This document shows positions 49,355-58,322 of a stretch of DNA of 64,000 bases, one piece after another. The DNA is taken from positions 4,081,001 to 4,145,000 of the forward strand of contig NZ_CP133267.1 of NCBI RefSeq assembly GCF_030915465.1, written 5' to 3'. The notes beneath the pieces were generated by a model that did not search any database, had not been told where the DNA came from, and saw only the letters and a program-made list of their open reading frames with translations. The translations under genes and the position numbers were made by a program. Each line of letters opens with the position of its first letter. Positions within the stretch are counted from its first letter, which is position 1. The DNA is from Neobacillus sp. PS3-34. Its GTDB lineage: Bacteria; Bacillota; Bacilli; Bacillales; Cytobacillaceae.

Positions 49355-50253
49355 ATGAAAACCGTGCTTGTTTTAGGAGGCACTCAGTTTTTTGGTAAAA
49401 GGCTTGTTCAGCGGCTGCTTGATGAAGGGCATCGTGTAACAATTGCTACAAGAGGTATGACTCAGGACAACTTTGGTGACAAAGTTGAACGACTGACAAT
49501 CGACCGGGAAAATGGAGAATCGCTTTACAAGGCATTTGAAGGGAAGAAATGGGACATCGTATATGACCAGTCCTGTTTCTCACCTATTGAAGCGCGCGAG
49601 GCGGCAGAAGCACTGAAAGGGAAGACGGGCCGTTATATTTTCACCTCTAGTCAGGCTGTCTATGAATTTGGGACAAATCATAAAGAAGATAATTTTAATC
49701 CTGAAAATTTTCATTTTGAGTATAAAACAAGACGCGAATACCCAGGCTATGCCGGTTATCAGGAGGCAAAGCGTGCCTCTGATGCCGTTTTATTTAGTAT
49801 GCCGGAACTTGACACAGTAGCAGTCCGCTTTCCAATTGTCATTGGCAAAGACGATTATACAGACCGTTTAAAATTTCATGTTGACCTTATAAAAGCAGGA
49901 AAGCCTATTGGCATCCCAAATCCTGAAATGAAATTCAGCTTTATTACTTCCGAGGATGCTGCTGAATTTTTGTTGAACATAGGCCAGGATCAATTTACAG
50001 GCCTATAAATCCAGGTTGTGAAGGGGACATTTCACTCATGGATTTGTTAGCAAAAATAGAAGCGGTAACAGGAAATGAAGCGGTAATCGTTAAGGAAAAA
50101 ACAAAAGAAAATGCCTCACCTTACGCAATGGATGGATCCTGGTCCATAAATACCGAAAAAGCAACAGGGCTGGGGTACAGATTTTCTGGCCTAAATGAAA
50201 CTCTCGAAGATTTAATTCACTATTATGCAGGTTTAGAAGTTAAGGCCCATTAA
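49355..50253 (+). CDS. NAD-dependent epimerase/dehydratase family protein (frame broken near 50002)
   Basis: The Rossmann motif LVLGGTQFFG begins the protein. It resembles extended SDR proteins annotated as NAD-dependent epimerases, with QEAKRASDAV in place of YxxxK. The frame slips at GGCC 50000-50003; restoring one base gives FTGPINPGCEGDISL and joins the C-terminal part to 50253, about 299 residues. ATG 49355 follows GGGAG. The substrate is unknown. Confidence 0.8.
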
Positions 50254-50258
50254 GAAAT

Positions 50259-50289
50259 GAAAAGCAGGCTAAATTCCAGCCTGCTTTTA
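50259..50289. terminator. Terminator between convergent genes
   Basis: AAAAGCAGGCT and AGCCTGCTTTT form an 11-base stem with T runs on both strands. Confidence 0.85.
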
Positions 50290-50670
50290 CTACTCAAATT
50301 GCCTGTTTCTTTCGAATTTATGGAATCGGGTCCCTTGAAAGGTAAGTTTTCCGAAATCTCCTTCAGCGATAAGTCCGTAATCCTGTCCATTTATTTCAAG
50401 TTCTATCCGATCTCCGCTCTCCACTTCAAACGTCGTAAAATAAAAAGTACTAGATGAACGTTGTGCATGGCCGTTTTGGTTATCTGTGTGGTGGCTAACC
50501 TGTGTCCGTTTAGAAATAACTTTTACAGATACTGATAAAACAGGCTGCTTGTTATTATAGCTCCATTGTTTTATGGCCCTTGCGAATGTAAATACGATCA
50601 TTCCAAAAACAAAAATAAAAAATATTGGAAAAATAAATTGCACGAAACTAAAAAAGTAATCTGGTTCCAT
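50290..50670 (-). CDS. DUF2500 membrane protein
   Basis: The 126-residue protein has one N-terminal membrane helix (IFPIFFIFVFGMIVFTFA) and a small beta domain ending LTFQGTRFHKFER, typical of DUF2500. The function is unknown. It is a single gene on the minus strand with a shared terminator downstream. Confidence 0.8.
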   Translation of the reverse strand: MEPDYFFSFVQFIFPIFFIFVFGMIVFTFARAIKQWSYNNKQPVLSVSVKVISKRTQVSHHTDNQNGHAQRSSSTFYFTTFEVESGDRIELEINGQDYGLIAEGDFGKLTFQGTRFHKFERNRQFE

Positions 50671-50840
50671 TTTTGCCCCCCTTTGTTACGAAAAATGCTT
50701 CTTAAATAATTTTTACATAATTTTTCCTTTTTTGAAAGAATATTTTTAAATGAGAGGAGTAGTAATATCACGGAGATCATCGATATTAATTGTAAGCTTT
50801 TTTTATGGCCATAAAAAAGCAAGCTGCTGATTTACTAAAA

Positions 50841-50869
50841 TTGACTTTTTTGCTTTTTGGCGTTAAAAT
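50841..50869 (+). promoter_or_regulatory. Sigma-A promoter of the ydjO-like gene
   Basis: TTGACT at 50841-50846, a 17-base spacer and TAAAAT at 50864-50869. Transcription from about 50876 gives a leader of about 150 bases with a hairpin (GTGGG with CCCAC around 50935-50962) followed by a T-rich run. Such long leaders occur in cold-inducible genes. Confidence 0.6.
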
Positions 50870-51023
50870 AAGTATATGCTTTTAAGTTCGTTTAATATGT
50901 TTATAGATTAAGTAGTCGTAGCTGCACCGAAATGTGGGCGATTTTAGCATCCCCACATCAGACACGGCTTTTTTATTTTTTTAGCCGATTTTTTTAATGA
51001 ATTAAACCCGGAGGTGTCCGTTC

Positions 51024-51227
51024 ATGGCGTTTGGCAGAAGAAATGATGAAGAAATCGTGAAGGAAGAAACAAAGGTCTGGGAGTGTAATTCAGAATCATG
51101 CAATTGCTGGGTTCGCGATAATTTTAAGAGCAGTGAAGAACCAAAATGTCCTATTTGTAAAAGCAGTATGAGCCCATCTACAAAAGAATTGCAGGTTATT
51201 GTAAACCATAGCAAGAATTTCATGTGA
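51024..51227 (+). CDS. ydjO: Cold-inducible YdjO family protein
   Basis: The 67-residue protein has four cysteines in a CNSESCNCW ... CPICKSSM pattern, a small zinc-binding module as in YdjO, a B. subtilis protein induced by cold. GGAGGTG stands before the ATG. The long leader upstream fits regulation at the RNA level. The molecular role is unknown. Confidence 0.82.
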   Translation: MAFGRRNDEEIVKEETKVWECNSESCNCWVRDNFKSSEEPKCPICKSSMSPSTKELQVIVNHSKNFM

Positions 51228-51251
51228 TCGTTTACTCAACTAAATAGAATA

Positions 51252-51287
51252 AAAATAAAAAGCAGGAGAAATTCCTGCTTTTTATTT
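51252..51287. terminator. Bidirectional terminator between ydjO and the minus-strand gene
   Basis: AAAAAGCAGGA and TCCTGCTTTTT form an 11-base stem with A/T-rich flanks on both sides. Confidence 0.85.
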
Positions 51288-51578
51288 TTATAGGACACCA
51301 TCAGTATGCTGTTTGCAAAAGGTAATTACCATTTCTTCCTCATCTTCCTCGAGAGAAAAATCGAAGATCTTTTCTGTACCCTTTTCATAAAAGTGGTATT
51401 GCAGGATTTTTGCTTCGGTCCCGTTTATTACGTATATGACCTTCAATCCAATTCCTTTTTCTGAGAAAAGATCGTCATCCTCATCTACCTCAATATCAAG
51501 ATGAAACTCATACCGGTCTCCAGACAACAATCCAAATGGATCTTCTAGTTTATCAACAGTGTAGCCTGTAATATTCAT
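51288..51578 (-). CDS. DUF6509-like acidic protein
   Basis: From ATG 51578 (AAAGGAT upstream on the minus strand) the 96-residue protein starts MNITGYTVDKLEDPFGLLSG and is acidic and beta-rich. I believe this is the DUF6509 family of small Bacillus proteins, without known function. An earlier ATG (51608) in frame is possible. Confidence 0.65.
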   Translation of the reverse strand: MNITGYTVDKLEDPFGLLSGDRYEFHLDIEVDEDDDLFSEKGIGLKVIYVINGTEAKILQYHFYEKGTEKIFDFSLEEDEEEMVITFCKQHTDGVL

Positions 51579-51749
51579 CAAATCATCCTTTACTTTAGCT
51601 TCAGTCATTATTATACACATTTTCGTTCTTTTCTTGTAGAAGCATGATTCGAATTATGCCGAAGGGGGTATTATTTTGTAAAATAACCAAATTGATAGTA
51701 TATTAGTAGTTATCAGCAAAAAGTGTAAAATGTTCCAAAGGAGAGCTTT

Positions 51750-52994
51750 ATGGATACCATGAAATTGCAATTGGAAAATGAAAAATTAAAAGAAGAATTA
51801 GAGATATATAAAGGGATAATTGAAGAGCTTCCATTTTCGTTTGTATTTAAAGATTATGAACATGGAGTTCTAGTGGAAAAGGAAATTAGCCAAAAAAAAG
51901 ATTATTCAATGAAAAAAATCTTTCCAGACCCTTCGGTTAAATCTAAAAAAGATTTTAGCTTCACTTCACCGCCTGCTTTTGAGTTTGAAATTATGGAACG
52001 ATTTCTTGCTCCCCTTCTTGATTATGTTCCCCACCATATCACCTTTATAGACGAAAATGGATATTTGACATTATGTAATTTACAGGCTGCTAATGATCTG
52101 CACGCTAATCGAAATGAATTAATTGGAAAGCATATCAGAGAGCTTTTGAAATTACCGGATGAGCAAATAATTATGCTTCAAACCCTTAAGTCGAAAAAGC
52201 CAATTGTAGACCGGGAAATTCTTGATAAAAATTATGGAATCATTAATACAAGAATTATTTATAATCCAGATGGCTCTGTCAAAAGAGTGATTGGTTTGTT
52301 TTTATTCTTAAATGCCATTAAGGACGCTGAGAAGCAGGCGCTGGCAGGCAGAATTGCAGCTGGCATTGCACATGAAATACGAAACCCGTTAACGACTGTC
52401 AGGGGATACTTGCAAATGTTGCAGCACTCAGTCGATGGAAATATTGCAGAGCTCTTTTCTACACTTCTTATTCCGGAAATAGATCGGGCAAATAAAATTA
52501 TTAATGACTTTTTAAGCATTTCTAAACCATCACAAACAGCCAAGGAAAAACTTCTTATAACTGAATTAATACTTAAATTCATTGGAAATTTTCTTAATAG
52601 CGAAGCCCATCTTCATAATGTCCATTTGGATTACATAATTGATGACTCTGTTGGTAATGAATATATTGAAGGAAGCCGTGATGAACTTTTGCAGGTATTT
52701 ATCAATTTATTCAGGAATTCCCTACAGGCTGCACCTAATATTAGACTGGTGATTACCATCAAAGCGAAGCGCATTGGGTCAAAGGTTCTTCTACAATTTG
52801 CTGATAATGGTATTGGAATCAAGCCGTCACTTATAAACCATATTTTTGATCCATTCTTTTCTACCAAAGAGGAAGGAACAGGCCTTGGCTTATCAGTATC
52901 GAAAAAAATCATAGAAAACCATAAAGGCAAAATGCAAGCAGTCAGCGATTCTTCGGGAACCATCTTTAATATTGAACTTCCCTTAATGCAATAA
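51750..52994 (+). CDS. PAS-domain sensor histidine kinase without a partner regulator
   Basis: The 414-residue cytoplasmic protein has an N-terminal coiled coil (1-25), a PAS domain (about 85-190), the phospho-acceptor His208 in GIAHEIRNPLTT and a HATPase domain with NLFRNSLQAA, DNGIGI and GTGLGLSVSKKI. It lacks membrane helices. No response regulator gene is nearby, as for sporulation phosphorelay kinases (KinA/KinE type). Which regulator it serves is unknown. Confidence 0.85.
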   Translation: MDTMKLQLENEKLKEELEIYKGIIEELPFSFVFKDYEHGVLVEKEISQKKDYSMKKIFPDPSVKSKKDFSFTSPPAFEFEIMERFLAPLLDYVPHHITFIDENGYLTLCNLQAANDLHANRNELIGKHIRELLKLPDEQIIMLQTLKSKKPIVDREILDKNYGIINTRIIYNPDGSVKRVIGLFLFLNAIKDAEKQALAGRIAAGIAHEIRNPLTTVRGYLQMLQHSVDGNIAELFSTLLIPEIDRANKIINDFLSISKPSQTAKEKLLITELILKFIGNFLNSEAHLHNVHLDYIIDDSVGNEYIEGSRDELLQVFINLFRNSLQAAPNIRLVITIKAKRIGSKVLLQFADNGIGIKPSLINHIFDPFFSTKEEGTGLGLSVSKKIIENHKGKMQAVSDSSGTIFNIELPLMQ

Positions 52995-52998
52995 AATG

Positions 52999-53037
52999 AA
53001 AAACCCCTATCTTCCAAATGGAAATTAGGGGTTTTTT
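52999..53037 (+). terminator. Rho-independent terminator of the kinase gene
   Basis: AAAACCCCTA pairs with TAGGGGTTTT around the loop at 53010-53023, followed by TT. Confidence 0.85.
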
Positions 53038-53051
53038 CACATGTTTATGCA

Positions 53052-53078
53052 GAAAAATTGTGAGAGTGAATCTCACAA
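53052..53078 (-). terminator. Terminator of the tRNA-Leu gene
   Basis: On the minus strand TTGTGAGA and TCTCACAA form an 8-base stem followed by TTTTT. Confidence 0.8.
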
Positions 53079-53083
53079 AAAGA

Positions 53084-53166
53084 TGCGGATGAGAGGACTT
53101 GAACCTCCACGGGGTTGCCCCCACTAGAACCTGAATCTAGCGCGTCTGCCATTCCGCCACACCCGC
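53084..53166 (-). tRNA. tRNA-Leu, anticodon CAG
   Basis: The acceptor pairs GCGGGTG with CATCCGC (one G-T pair), then a D-arm (GGCAGACGC region), an anticodon stem CTAGA/TCTAG with loop TTCAGGT giving anticodon CAG, a long class II variable arm (GGGGGCAACCCC), and T-arm GAGGTTCAAGTCCTC. The 3' CCA is not encoded, as is common in Bacillus. It reads codon CUG. It is a lone tRNA gene with its own terminator. Confidence 0.95.
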
Positions 53167-53302
53167 TGGTTACCAATGTGTTTGCTTAATTACTATAACA
53201 TAAATAATTCCAAATAACATTAGGAAAATTAAGGCCTGAAGGGAAAAAATTGAAAAAAGAGATTTATGATAATCTCAAAACCAATTAAAAATAGTCATTT
53301 AT

Positions 53303-53340
53303 TTGAATGTTTTTGATTGTTTTTGAATGAAAATGATTGA
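53303..53340 (+). promoter_or_regulatory. Direct repeats upstream of fruR, possible FruR operator
   Basis: TTTGAATG, TTTGATTG, TTTGAATG and AATGATTG follow one another about every 10-11 bases, next to the -35 box. Helically phased direct repeats are a known operator style for DeoR-type repressors, and the first gene of this operon encodes one. Confidence 0.5.
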
Positions 53341-53365
53341 TTTGTGGAATCGCTTACAGTAAAAT
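53337..53365 (+). promoter_or_regulatory. fruRKA promoter with an internal cre site
   Basis: TTGATT at 53337-53342, 17-base spacer, TAAAAT at 53360-53365. Inside the spacer TGGAATCGCTTACA (53345-53358) matches the CcpA operator TGWAANCGNTNWCA at all but one position, so CcpA binding would block the polymerase. Confidence 0.65.
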
Positions 53366-53397
53366 AAATTCATACAACAAATCTGAGGTGAATGTAA

Positions 53398-54150
53398 ATG
53401 TTAACCGAAGAGCGCCATCAAATAATCTTAGAGCTATTAAAAGAAAAAGACATTGTAAAAATTCAGGAAATCATGGACTTGACCAATACATCAGAATCAA
53501 CGATCCGTCGCGATTTATCCCTGCTGGAGGAAAAGAAATTTTTAAAGAGGGTACACGGAGGTGCATCAAGGCTACTGGGGAAGCTCCAGGAGCCAAGCAT
53601 GAATGAAAAATCCACCAAAAACCTTCAAGAAAAAAAGTTGATTGCCAAATATGCAGCCAGTCTGATCGAGCAAGGAGATTGTATTTATTTGGATGCTGGT
53701 TCAACTATTAAAGAAATGATTGAATTTATTCAAGTAAAAGAAGTTGTCGTCGTTACAAATGGTTTAATGCACTTAAATGAATTAATCGGAAAAGGCATCA
53801 AAACCTATTTAATTGGAGGCTTTGCGAAGCCAGTCACAAATGCCATCGTTGGCAGAGGAGCATTGGACAGCCTTGATTTATACCGTTTTGATAAATGTTT
53901 TTTAGGAGTAAATGGAATACACCCACAAATGGGCTTTACAACTCCGGACCAGGAAGAAGCGATGGTTAAACAAAAAGCGCTTAATCTATCTAGAGAGGCA
54001 TTTGTTGTAGCGGATGAAACGAAATTTTCAGAGATAGCTTTTGCGAAGATAGCAGATATTTCTGATGCATCGATCATAACAAACAGAATTGATAAAGATT
54101 TACTACAACAATATGCAGGAAAAACAAACATAAAGGCAGTGACAGCATGA
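53398..54150 (+). CDS. fruR: DeoR family fructose operon repressor
   Basis: The 250-residue regulator has an N-terminal DeoR helix-turn-helix (ESTIRRDLSLLEEKKFLKRV) and a C-terminal sugar-phosphate sensing domain (DAGSTIKEMIEF, TNGLMHLNEL). It most likely binds fructose-1-phosphate and represses its own operon. GAGGTG precedes the ATG. It overlaps fruK by 4 bases. Confidence 0.92.
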   Translation: MLTEERHQIILELLKEKDIVKIQEIMDLTNTSESTIRRDLSLLEEKKFLKRVHGGASRLLGKLQEPSMNEKSTKNLQEKKLIAKYAASLIEQGDCIYLDAGSTIKEMIEFIQVKEVVVVTNGLMHLNELIGKGIKTYLIGGFAKPVTNAIVGRGALDSLDLYRFDKCFLGVNGIHPQMGFTTPDQEEAMVKQKALNLSREAFVVADETKFSEIAFAKIADISDASIITNRIDKDLLQQYAGKTNIKAVTA

Positions 54151-55058
54151 TCTATACATTGACATTAAATCCTTCCATTGACTATGTTATTGAACTTGAC
54201 CAAGTTGAATTAGGAAGTCTCAATCGAACAGTAAAGGAAACCAAATTCCCGGGCGGAAAAGGGATCAACGTTTCCAGAGTCTTAAAAAGGCTTAAAACAG
54301 ATAGCATGGCGCTTGGTTTTATTGGTGGTTTTACTGGCCGTTTTATTGAGGAGTATTTGGAGACTGAACAAATTGCTTCAGATTTTGTTAGGGTAAACGA
54401 AGATACCCGCATTAATGTGAAAATAAAAACAGAGAATGAGACAGAAATTAACGCCAAAGGTCCAAAGATAACAGACTTGGAGTATGAAACTTTAAAGAAA
54501 AAAATTATGAATCTTTCACAATGTGATTTGCTTGTGCTCGCAGGAAGCATTCCATCCACATTGCCTGCGACAACCTACGAAGAACTTGTCAAAATCTGCT
54601 CGGAAAACAGCGCTAAATTCGTTGTAGATGCAGAGGGGGAATTATTGAAAAAGGTTCTTCCGTACCGTCCATTTCTTATTAAGCCTAATCATCATGAGCT
54701 TGGAGAATTATTTCACACAACCATAGCTGAGTGCGAAGAGGTAGTACCCTATGCAAGGAAATTGATTGAAATGGGTGCTCAAAACGTAATTGTTTCACTT
54801 GCAGACAAAGGGGCTGTATTTATCAATACAGAAACATTGCTAGTTGCAGAGGTTCCGAGGGGGACAGTAAAAAGTTCTGTAGGGGCAGGGGATTCCACAG
54901 TAGCTGGTTTTCTTGCAAAATATCAGGAAACAAAGAGTTTCGAGGATGCATTTAAATATGGTGTTTCTTCCGGAAGTGCTACAGCTTTTTCAATCGGGTT
55001 ATGTACCAGAGAGAAAATTGAGGAAATCCTTCCTCAGGTCGTCATTAGAAAATCTTAA
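54147..55058 (+). CDS. fruK: 1-phosphofructokinase
   Basis: This PfkB family kinase of 303 residues converts fructose-1-phosphate to fructose-1,6-bisphosphate with ATP. MIYTLTLNPSIDYVIEL, FPGGKGINVSRVL and the catalytic GAGDSTVAGF with its Asp base are present. Translation is coupled to fruR (ATGA). Confidence 0.94.
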   Translation: MIYTLTLNPSIDYVIELDQVELGSLNRTVKETKFPGGKGINVSRVLKRLKTDSMALGFIGGFTGRFIEEYLETEQIASDFVRVNEDTRINVKIKTENETEINAKGPKITDLEYETLKKKIMNLSQCDLLVLAGSIPSTLPATTYEELVKICSENSAKFVVDAEGELLKKVLPYRPFLIKPNHHELGELFHTTIAECEEVVPYARKLIEMGAQNVIVSLADKGAVFINTETLLVAEVPRGTVKSSVGAGDSTVAGFLAKYQETKSFEDAFKYGVSSGSATAFSIGLCTREKIEEILPQVVIRKS

Positions 55059-55073
55059 GGGGAGAGATGAAAA

Positions 55074-56941
55074 ATGAATATAACAGAATTGTTAACAGAA
55101 AAAACGATTCTCTTAAATATGGCTGGCAGGCATAAAGAAGAAGCGATAGATGAACTCGTTGAAAAATTGTTCCTGGCGGGGAAAATTTCAGGACAACAGG
55201 AGTTTAAAGATGCCATTTTAAAGCGTGAACAGCAAAGTACAACAGGGATTGGGGATGGAATTGCAATACCACACGCTAAAACAAAAGCAGTAAAGGAAGC
55301 AGCGATTGTTTTCGGTAAATCGGATTCAGGTATAGATTATGAATCACTTGATGGGCAGCCTGCTCACTTGTTTTTTATGATAGCAGCGCCAGAGGGTGCG
55401 AACAATACCCACCTTGAGGCACTTGCCCGCCTATCTTCCATCTTAATGAAACAGGATGCGCGCGAAAAACTTCAAAAAGCAAATGCTGTAAAAGAAGTCC
55501 TTGATATTATCGACAGCTACGACCAGGAAGACGAAACTACCCAAGACATTTCAAATAAAAAAAATGCCATTGTAGCTGTTACCGGCTGCCCGACCGGTAT
55601 CGCCCATACCTATATGGCAGCTGATTCGCTGAAGGCAAAGGCAGCTGAAATGGGTGTTGATATAAAAGTTGAGACTAACGGTTCTGGCGGAGCAAAAAAT
55701 GTACTAACAAAGGATGAAATTGAAAATGCTATAGCTGTTATCATCGCAGCAGATATTAATGTTGAGATGGAACGGTTTAAAGGCAAGCATGTTATTCAGG
55801 CTCCAGTTGCAGACGGCATACGTCGTCCGCAGCAGCTGATTGATAAAGCGTTACAGCAGGATGCACCAGTTTACGGCGGCCAAAAAGACGGTAGCTCCGA
55901 CTCTCAGGGACAGACCAAAGAAAGCAGAACGGGCTTTTACAAGCATCTAATGAATGGTGTTTCCAATATGCTTCCCTTCGTTGTTGGAGGAGGTATCTTG
56001 ATTGCAATCTGCTTCATGTTTGGCTATAACTCGTTTAAACCTGATGATCCAACCTACAATGAGTTTGCTGCAGCATTAATGACGATTGGAGGAGGCAATG
56101 CCTTCGGTTTAATCGTTCCAGTGCTCGCCGGATTTATTGCTTTAAGCATTGCTGATCGTCCGGCTTTTGCACCTGGTATGGTAGGCGGTATGCTTGCTTC
56201 GAGCGGAGGAGCAGGTTTCCTTGGAGGCATGATCGCAGGCTTTCTTGCAGGTTATGTTGTACTTTTACTAAAAAAGGCACTTGCAGGTCTTCCGCAGTCA
56301 CTTGAAGGTATCAAGAGCATTCTGTTGTATCCTTTATTCGGGATATTTTCCACAGGTATTATAATGCTATATGTTGTAAATAAGCCTGTTGGAATATTAA
56401 ATAAAGGTATCGCACATTGGTTGACTGATCTTGGCACAGGCAATGCAGTCCTATTGGGAATCGTCCTCGGTTTAATGATGTCCTTTGATATGGGGGCCCA
56501 GTAAACAAAGCGGCTTATGTATTTGGAACCGGTTTATTGGCAAGCGGCGTCTATCAGCCAATGGCTGCAATAATGGCAGCAGGAATGATTCCGCCATTGG
56601 GCATCGCGCTTGCAACAACCTTCTTTAAAAAGAAATTTACAAAGCAGGAACAGGATGCTGGAAAAGCGTGTTATATTATGGGGCTTTCCTTTATAACTGA
56701 AGGGGCAATTCCATTTGCCGCCGCAGATCCGCTCCGTGTAATACCTTCCGTTATGGCAGGTTCAGCGGTAGCGGGAGCGATGTCTATGGCATTTGGCATT
56801 GGATTAAGGGCACCTCACGGCGGTATATTCGTTGTTCCCCTTGTTGAAAACGGAGTTCTGCTTTACGCTTTATCGATTTTGGCAGGAGCAGTAGTAGCTG
56901 CATTATTGATCGGCTTCCTTAAGAAACCGATAAAGTCCTAG
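55074..56941 (+). CDS. fruA: Fructose-specific PTS transporter IIABC (frame broken near 56497)
   Basis: Domain order is IIA (phospho-His in GIAIPHAKT), IIB (phospho-Cys in [13 protein letters not shown]) and a membrane IIC part. It imports fructose as fructose-1-phosphate for FruK. One base is missing in the G-run before CCC at 56492-56499; restoring it gives [15 protein letters not shown], the family sequence, and about 622 residues. ATG 55074 follows AAGGGGAGA. A terminator ends the operon. Confidence 0.93.
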
Positions 56942-56946
56942 TATCG

Positions 56947-56977
56947 GAAACCGGTAACGCTTTGTTACCGGTTTTTT
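56947..56977 (+). terminator. Rho-independent terminator of fruRKA
   Basis: AACCGGTAAC and GTTACCGGTT form a perfect 10-base stem, followed by TTTT. Confidence 0.9.
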
Positions 56978-57035
56978 ACATAGATTAGGAGTTTTCTATA
57001 AATATAGGATGTTTGGCTCAATTTTGAACATTAGA

Positions 57036-57049
57036 AGAACATACGTTCT
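57036..57049. promoter_or_regulatory. LexA (DinR) box upstream of the toxin gene
   Basis: AGAACATACGTTCT is a palindrome that fits the Bacillus LexA core GAAC-RNRY-GTTC exactly. It overlaps the -35 region of the extended -10 promoter at 57067-57075, a position suited to repression. Confidence 0.65.
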
Positions 57050-57066
57050 ATTATTTGTTCTGCCTA

Positions 57067-57075
57067 TGTTATAAT
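57067..57075 (+). promoter_or_regulatory. Extended -10 promoter of the toxin gene
   Basis: TGTTATAAT is a full consensus TATAAT with the TGn extension. No good -35 is seen at 17 bases, which is usual for extended -10 promoters. The LexA box lies about 20 bases upstream. Confidence 0.6.
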
Positions 57076-57128
57076 AAAGAAGCGATAGAGGTTTTAAAGG
57101 GTGGTCGGCTAGCCCCGAAGGAGAGGGG

Positions 57129-57221
57129 GTGAGGCCTTTGACAATTTTCGAGGCAATAATGATTATGATTTCTTTTTCTAGTCTGTTACTTGCCATTCTA
57201 AATTTTGGTCAAAAAAAATAG
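57129..57221 (+). CDS. Holin-like type I toxin peptide
   Basis: A 27- to 30-residue hydrophobic peptide: TIFEAIMIMISFSSLLLAIL followed by NFGQKK. This is the pattern of the putative holin-like toxins of Bacillus type I toxin-antitoxin systems (one membrane helix, Lys-rich end). Start: GTG 57129 or TTG 57138; AAGGAGAGGGGG at 57118-57129 serves either. Downstream, AGGCCGATCCCC (57268-57279) can pair with GGGG-TGA-GGCCT over the start region, so the full-length mRNA may hide its ribosome site. An antisense antitoxin RNA is expected from the opposite strand but not identified. Confidence 0.75.
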   Translation: MRPLTIFEAIMIMISFSSLLLAILNFGQKK

Positions 57222-57334
57222 ACCTCCCATGAACTTGAATTGAGGGAGAGGTCTTTATTGGATATATAGGCCGATCCCCTTGAGGAACGTCTATTGCAAG
57301 GCCACAGGTGCAGCCACACCTGTGGCCTTTTAAT
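57222..57334 (+). terminator. 3' region of the toxin transcript with two hairpins
   Basis: GACCTCCC with GGGAGGTC-like pairing (57221-57255, imperfect) comes first. A strong hairpin AAGGCCACAGGTG/CACCTGTGGCCTT at about 57298-57330 with TTTAATTT after it is the likely terminator. The first hairpin may also end an antisense RNA. Confidence 0.6.
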
Positions 57335-57522
57335 TTATGAATGATTATACAGTAAGGATACCATAAATATATGGGAATGTCACGGACTGAGGTGATGTGT
57401 ATGTTTTCCCGGCATGCGGATAAATTAAGGATGCTAAACGAAAAATTAATGTTTGAGCAGTGTTAAAATTGGTTCCAACAAAATGAGGTTTATATATATA
57501 CCGTTGAAAGGAGTGATCCTAT

Positions 57523-58281
57523 TTGCCTTACTGCAATATGGAAGGCATTCGTTTATACTATGAGGAAAGAGGTTCAGGTGTGCCGATTATCTTTGTCCAT
57601 CCTCCAGGAATGGGGAGGAAAGTATTCTTTTATCAATTGAGCCTTTCAAATAATTTCCGAGTTATTACATTCGACCTAAGTGGTCATGGTGATACGGTAG
57701 GTAGCAGATGGCCAGTAACCATATCAGGATTTTGCGAAGAAATCCGATTCTTAATGGACTACTTAAATATCGAAAAAGCTGTAATTTGCGGATATTCTTC
57801 AGGCAGTGCTATTGCTCAGGAGCTTTGCCTGGAAATGCCAGAGCGAGTATTAGCTGTGATATTATCAGGTGGATTTGCAGAAGTTCAATCTAAAATATTT
57901 GAATATGAGCATCTTTTGGGTATGTATTTCGTAAAGCACTATCCTGAATTTTTGGCGGAAGTGATAGCCACAAGTCACACAGAATTTCTCCCCTTAAGAA
58001 CAGATTTAGTGAAACACATGTTGAAAGCGGATAGAAGAGTGTGGTTTCAGTTTTACAAGCAATCTCTCCATTTTTCGTGTTTGGAAAGATTAAATAGTTG
58101 GGAGCGCCCGCTTCTGTTGATTAATGGATCAAAGGACTTTATTAATCAACATCTAAGAGCTTATCGAAAGAAAATAAATTGCCAGGAGGCTTTTATAAAG
58201 GGTGCATCTCATCAGCTTCCTGTCCGAAACTGGCAAGCATTTAACCAGATTATTACTGGATTTGTAGGGGCAAATTTCTAA
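57523..58281 (+). CDS. Alpha/beta hydrolase
   Basis: The 252-residue hydrolase has the oxyanion region HPPGMG, the nucleophile Ser in CGYSSGSA, an Asp in NGSKDFIN and a His in GASHQLP. The substrate is unknown. The start is TTG 57523 behind AAAGGAGTGAT. The upstream region 57335-57522 holds no other convincing gene. Confidence 0.85.
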   Translation: MPYCNMEGIRLYYEERGSGVPIIFVHPPGMGRKVFFYQLSLSNNFRVITFDLSGHGDTVGSRWPVTISGFCEEIRFLMDYLNIEKAVICGYSSGSAIAQELCLEMPERVLAVILSGGFAEVQSKIFEYEHLLGMYFVKHYPEFLAEVIATSHTEFLPLRTDLVKHMLKADRRVWFQFYKQSLHFSCLERLNSWERPLLLINGSKDFINQHLRAYRKKINCQEAFIKGASHQLPVRNWQAFNQIITGFVGANF

Positions 58282-58287
58282 AACAAA

Positions 58288-58322
58288 GTTAAAGCGCTGA
58301 GATGAATCCTCAGCGCTTATTG
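58288..58322. terminator. Terminator between convergent genes
   Basis: AAGCGCTGAG and CTCAGCGCTT form a perfect 10-base stem with AT-rich flanks. Confidence 0.85.

Noticed and set aside
57395..57466. Tiny open frame MCMFSRHADKLRMLNEKL
   Set aside because: It has a passable ribosome site (GAGGTG), but 22-24 codons with no recognisable pattern are not enough.
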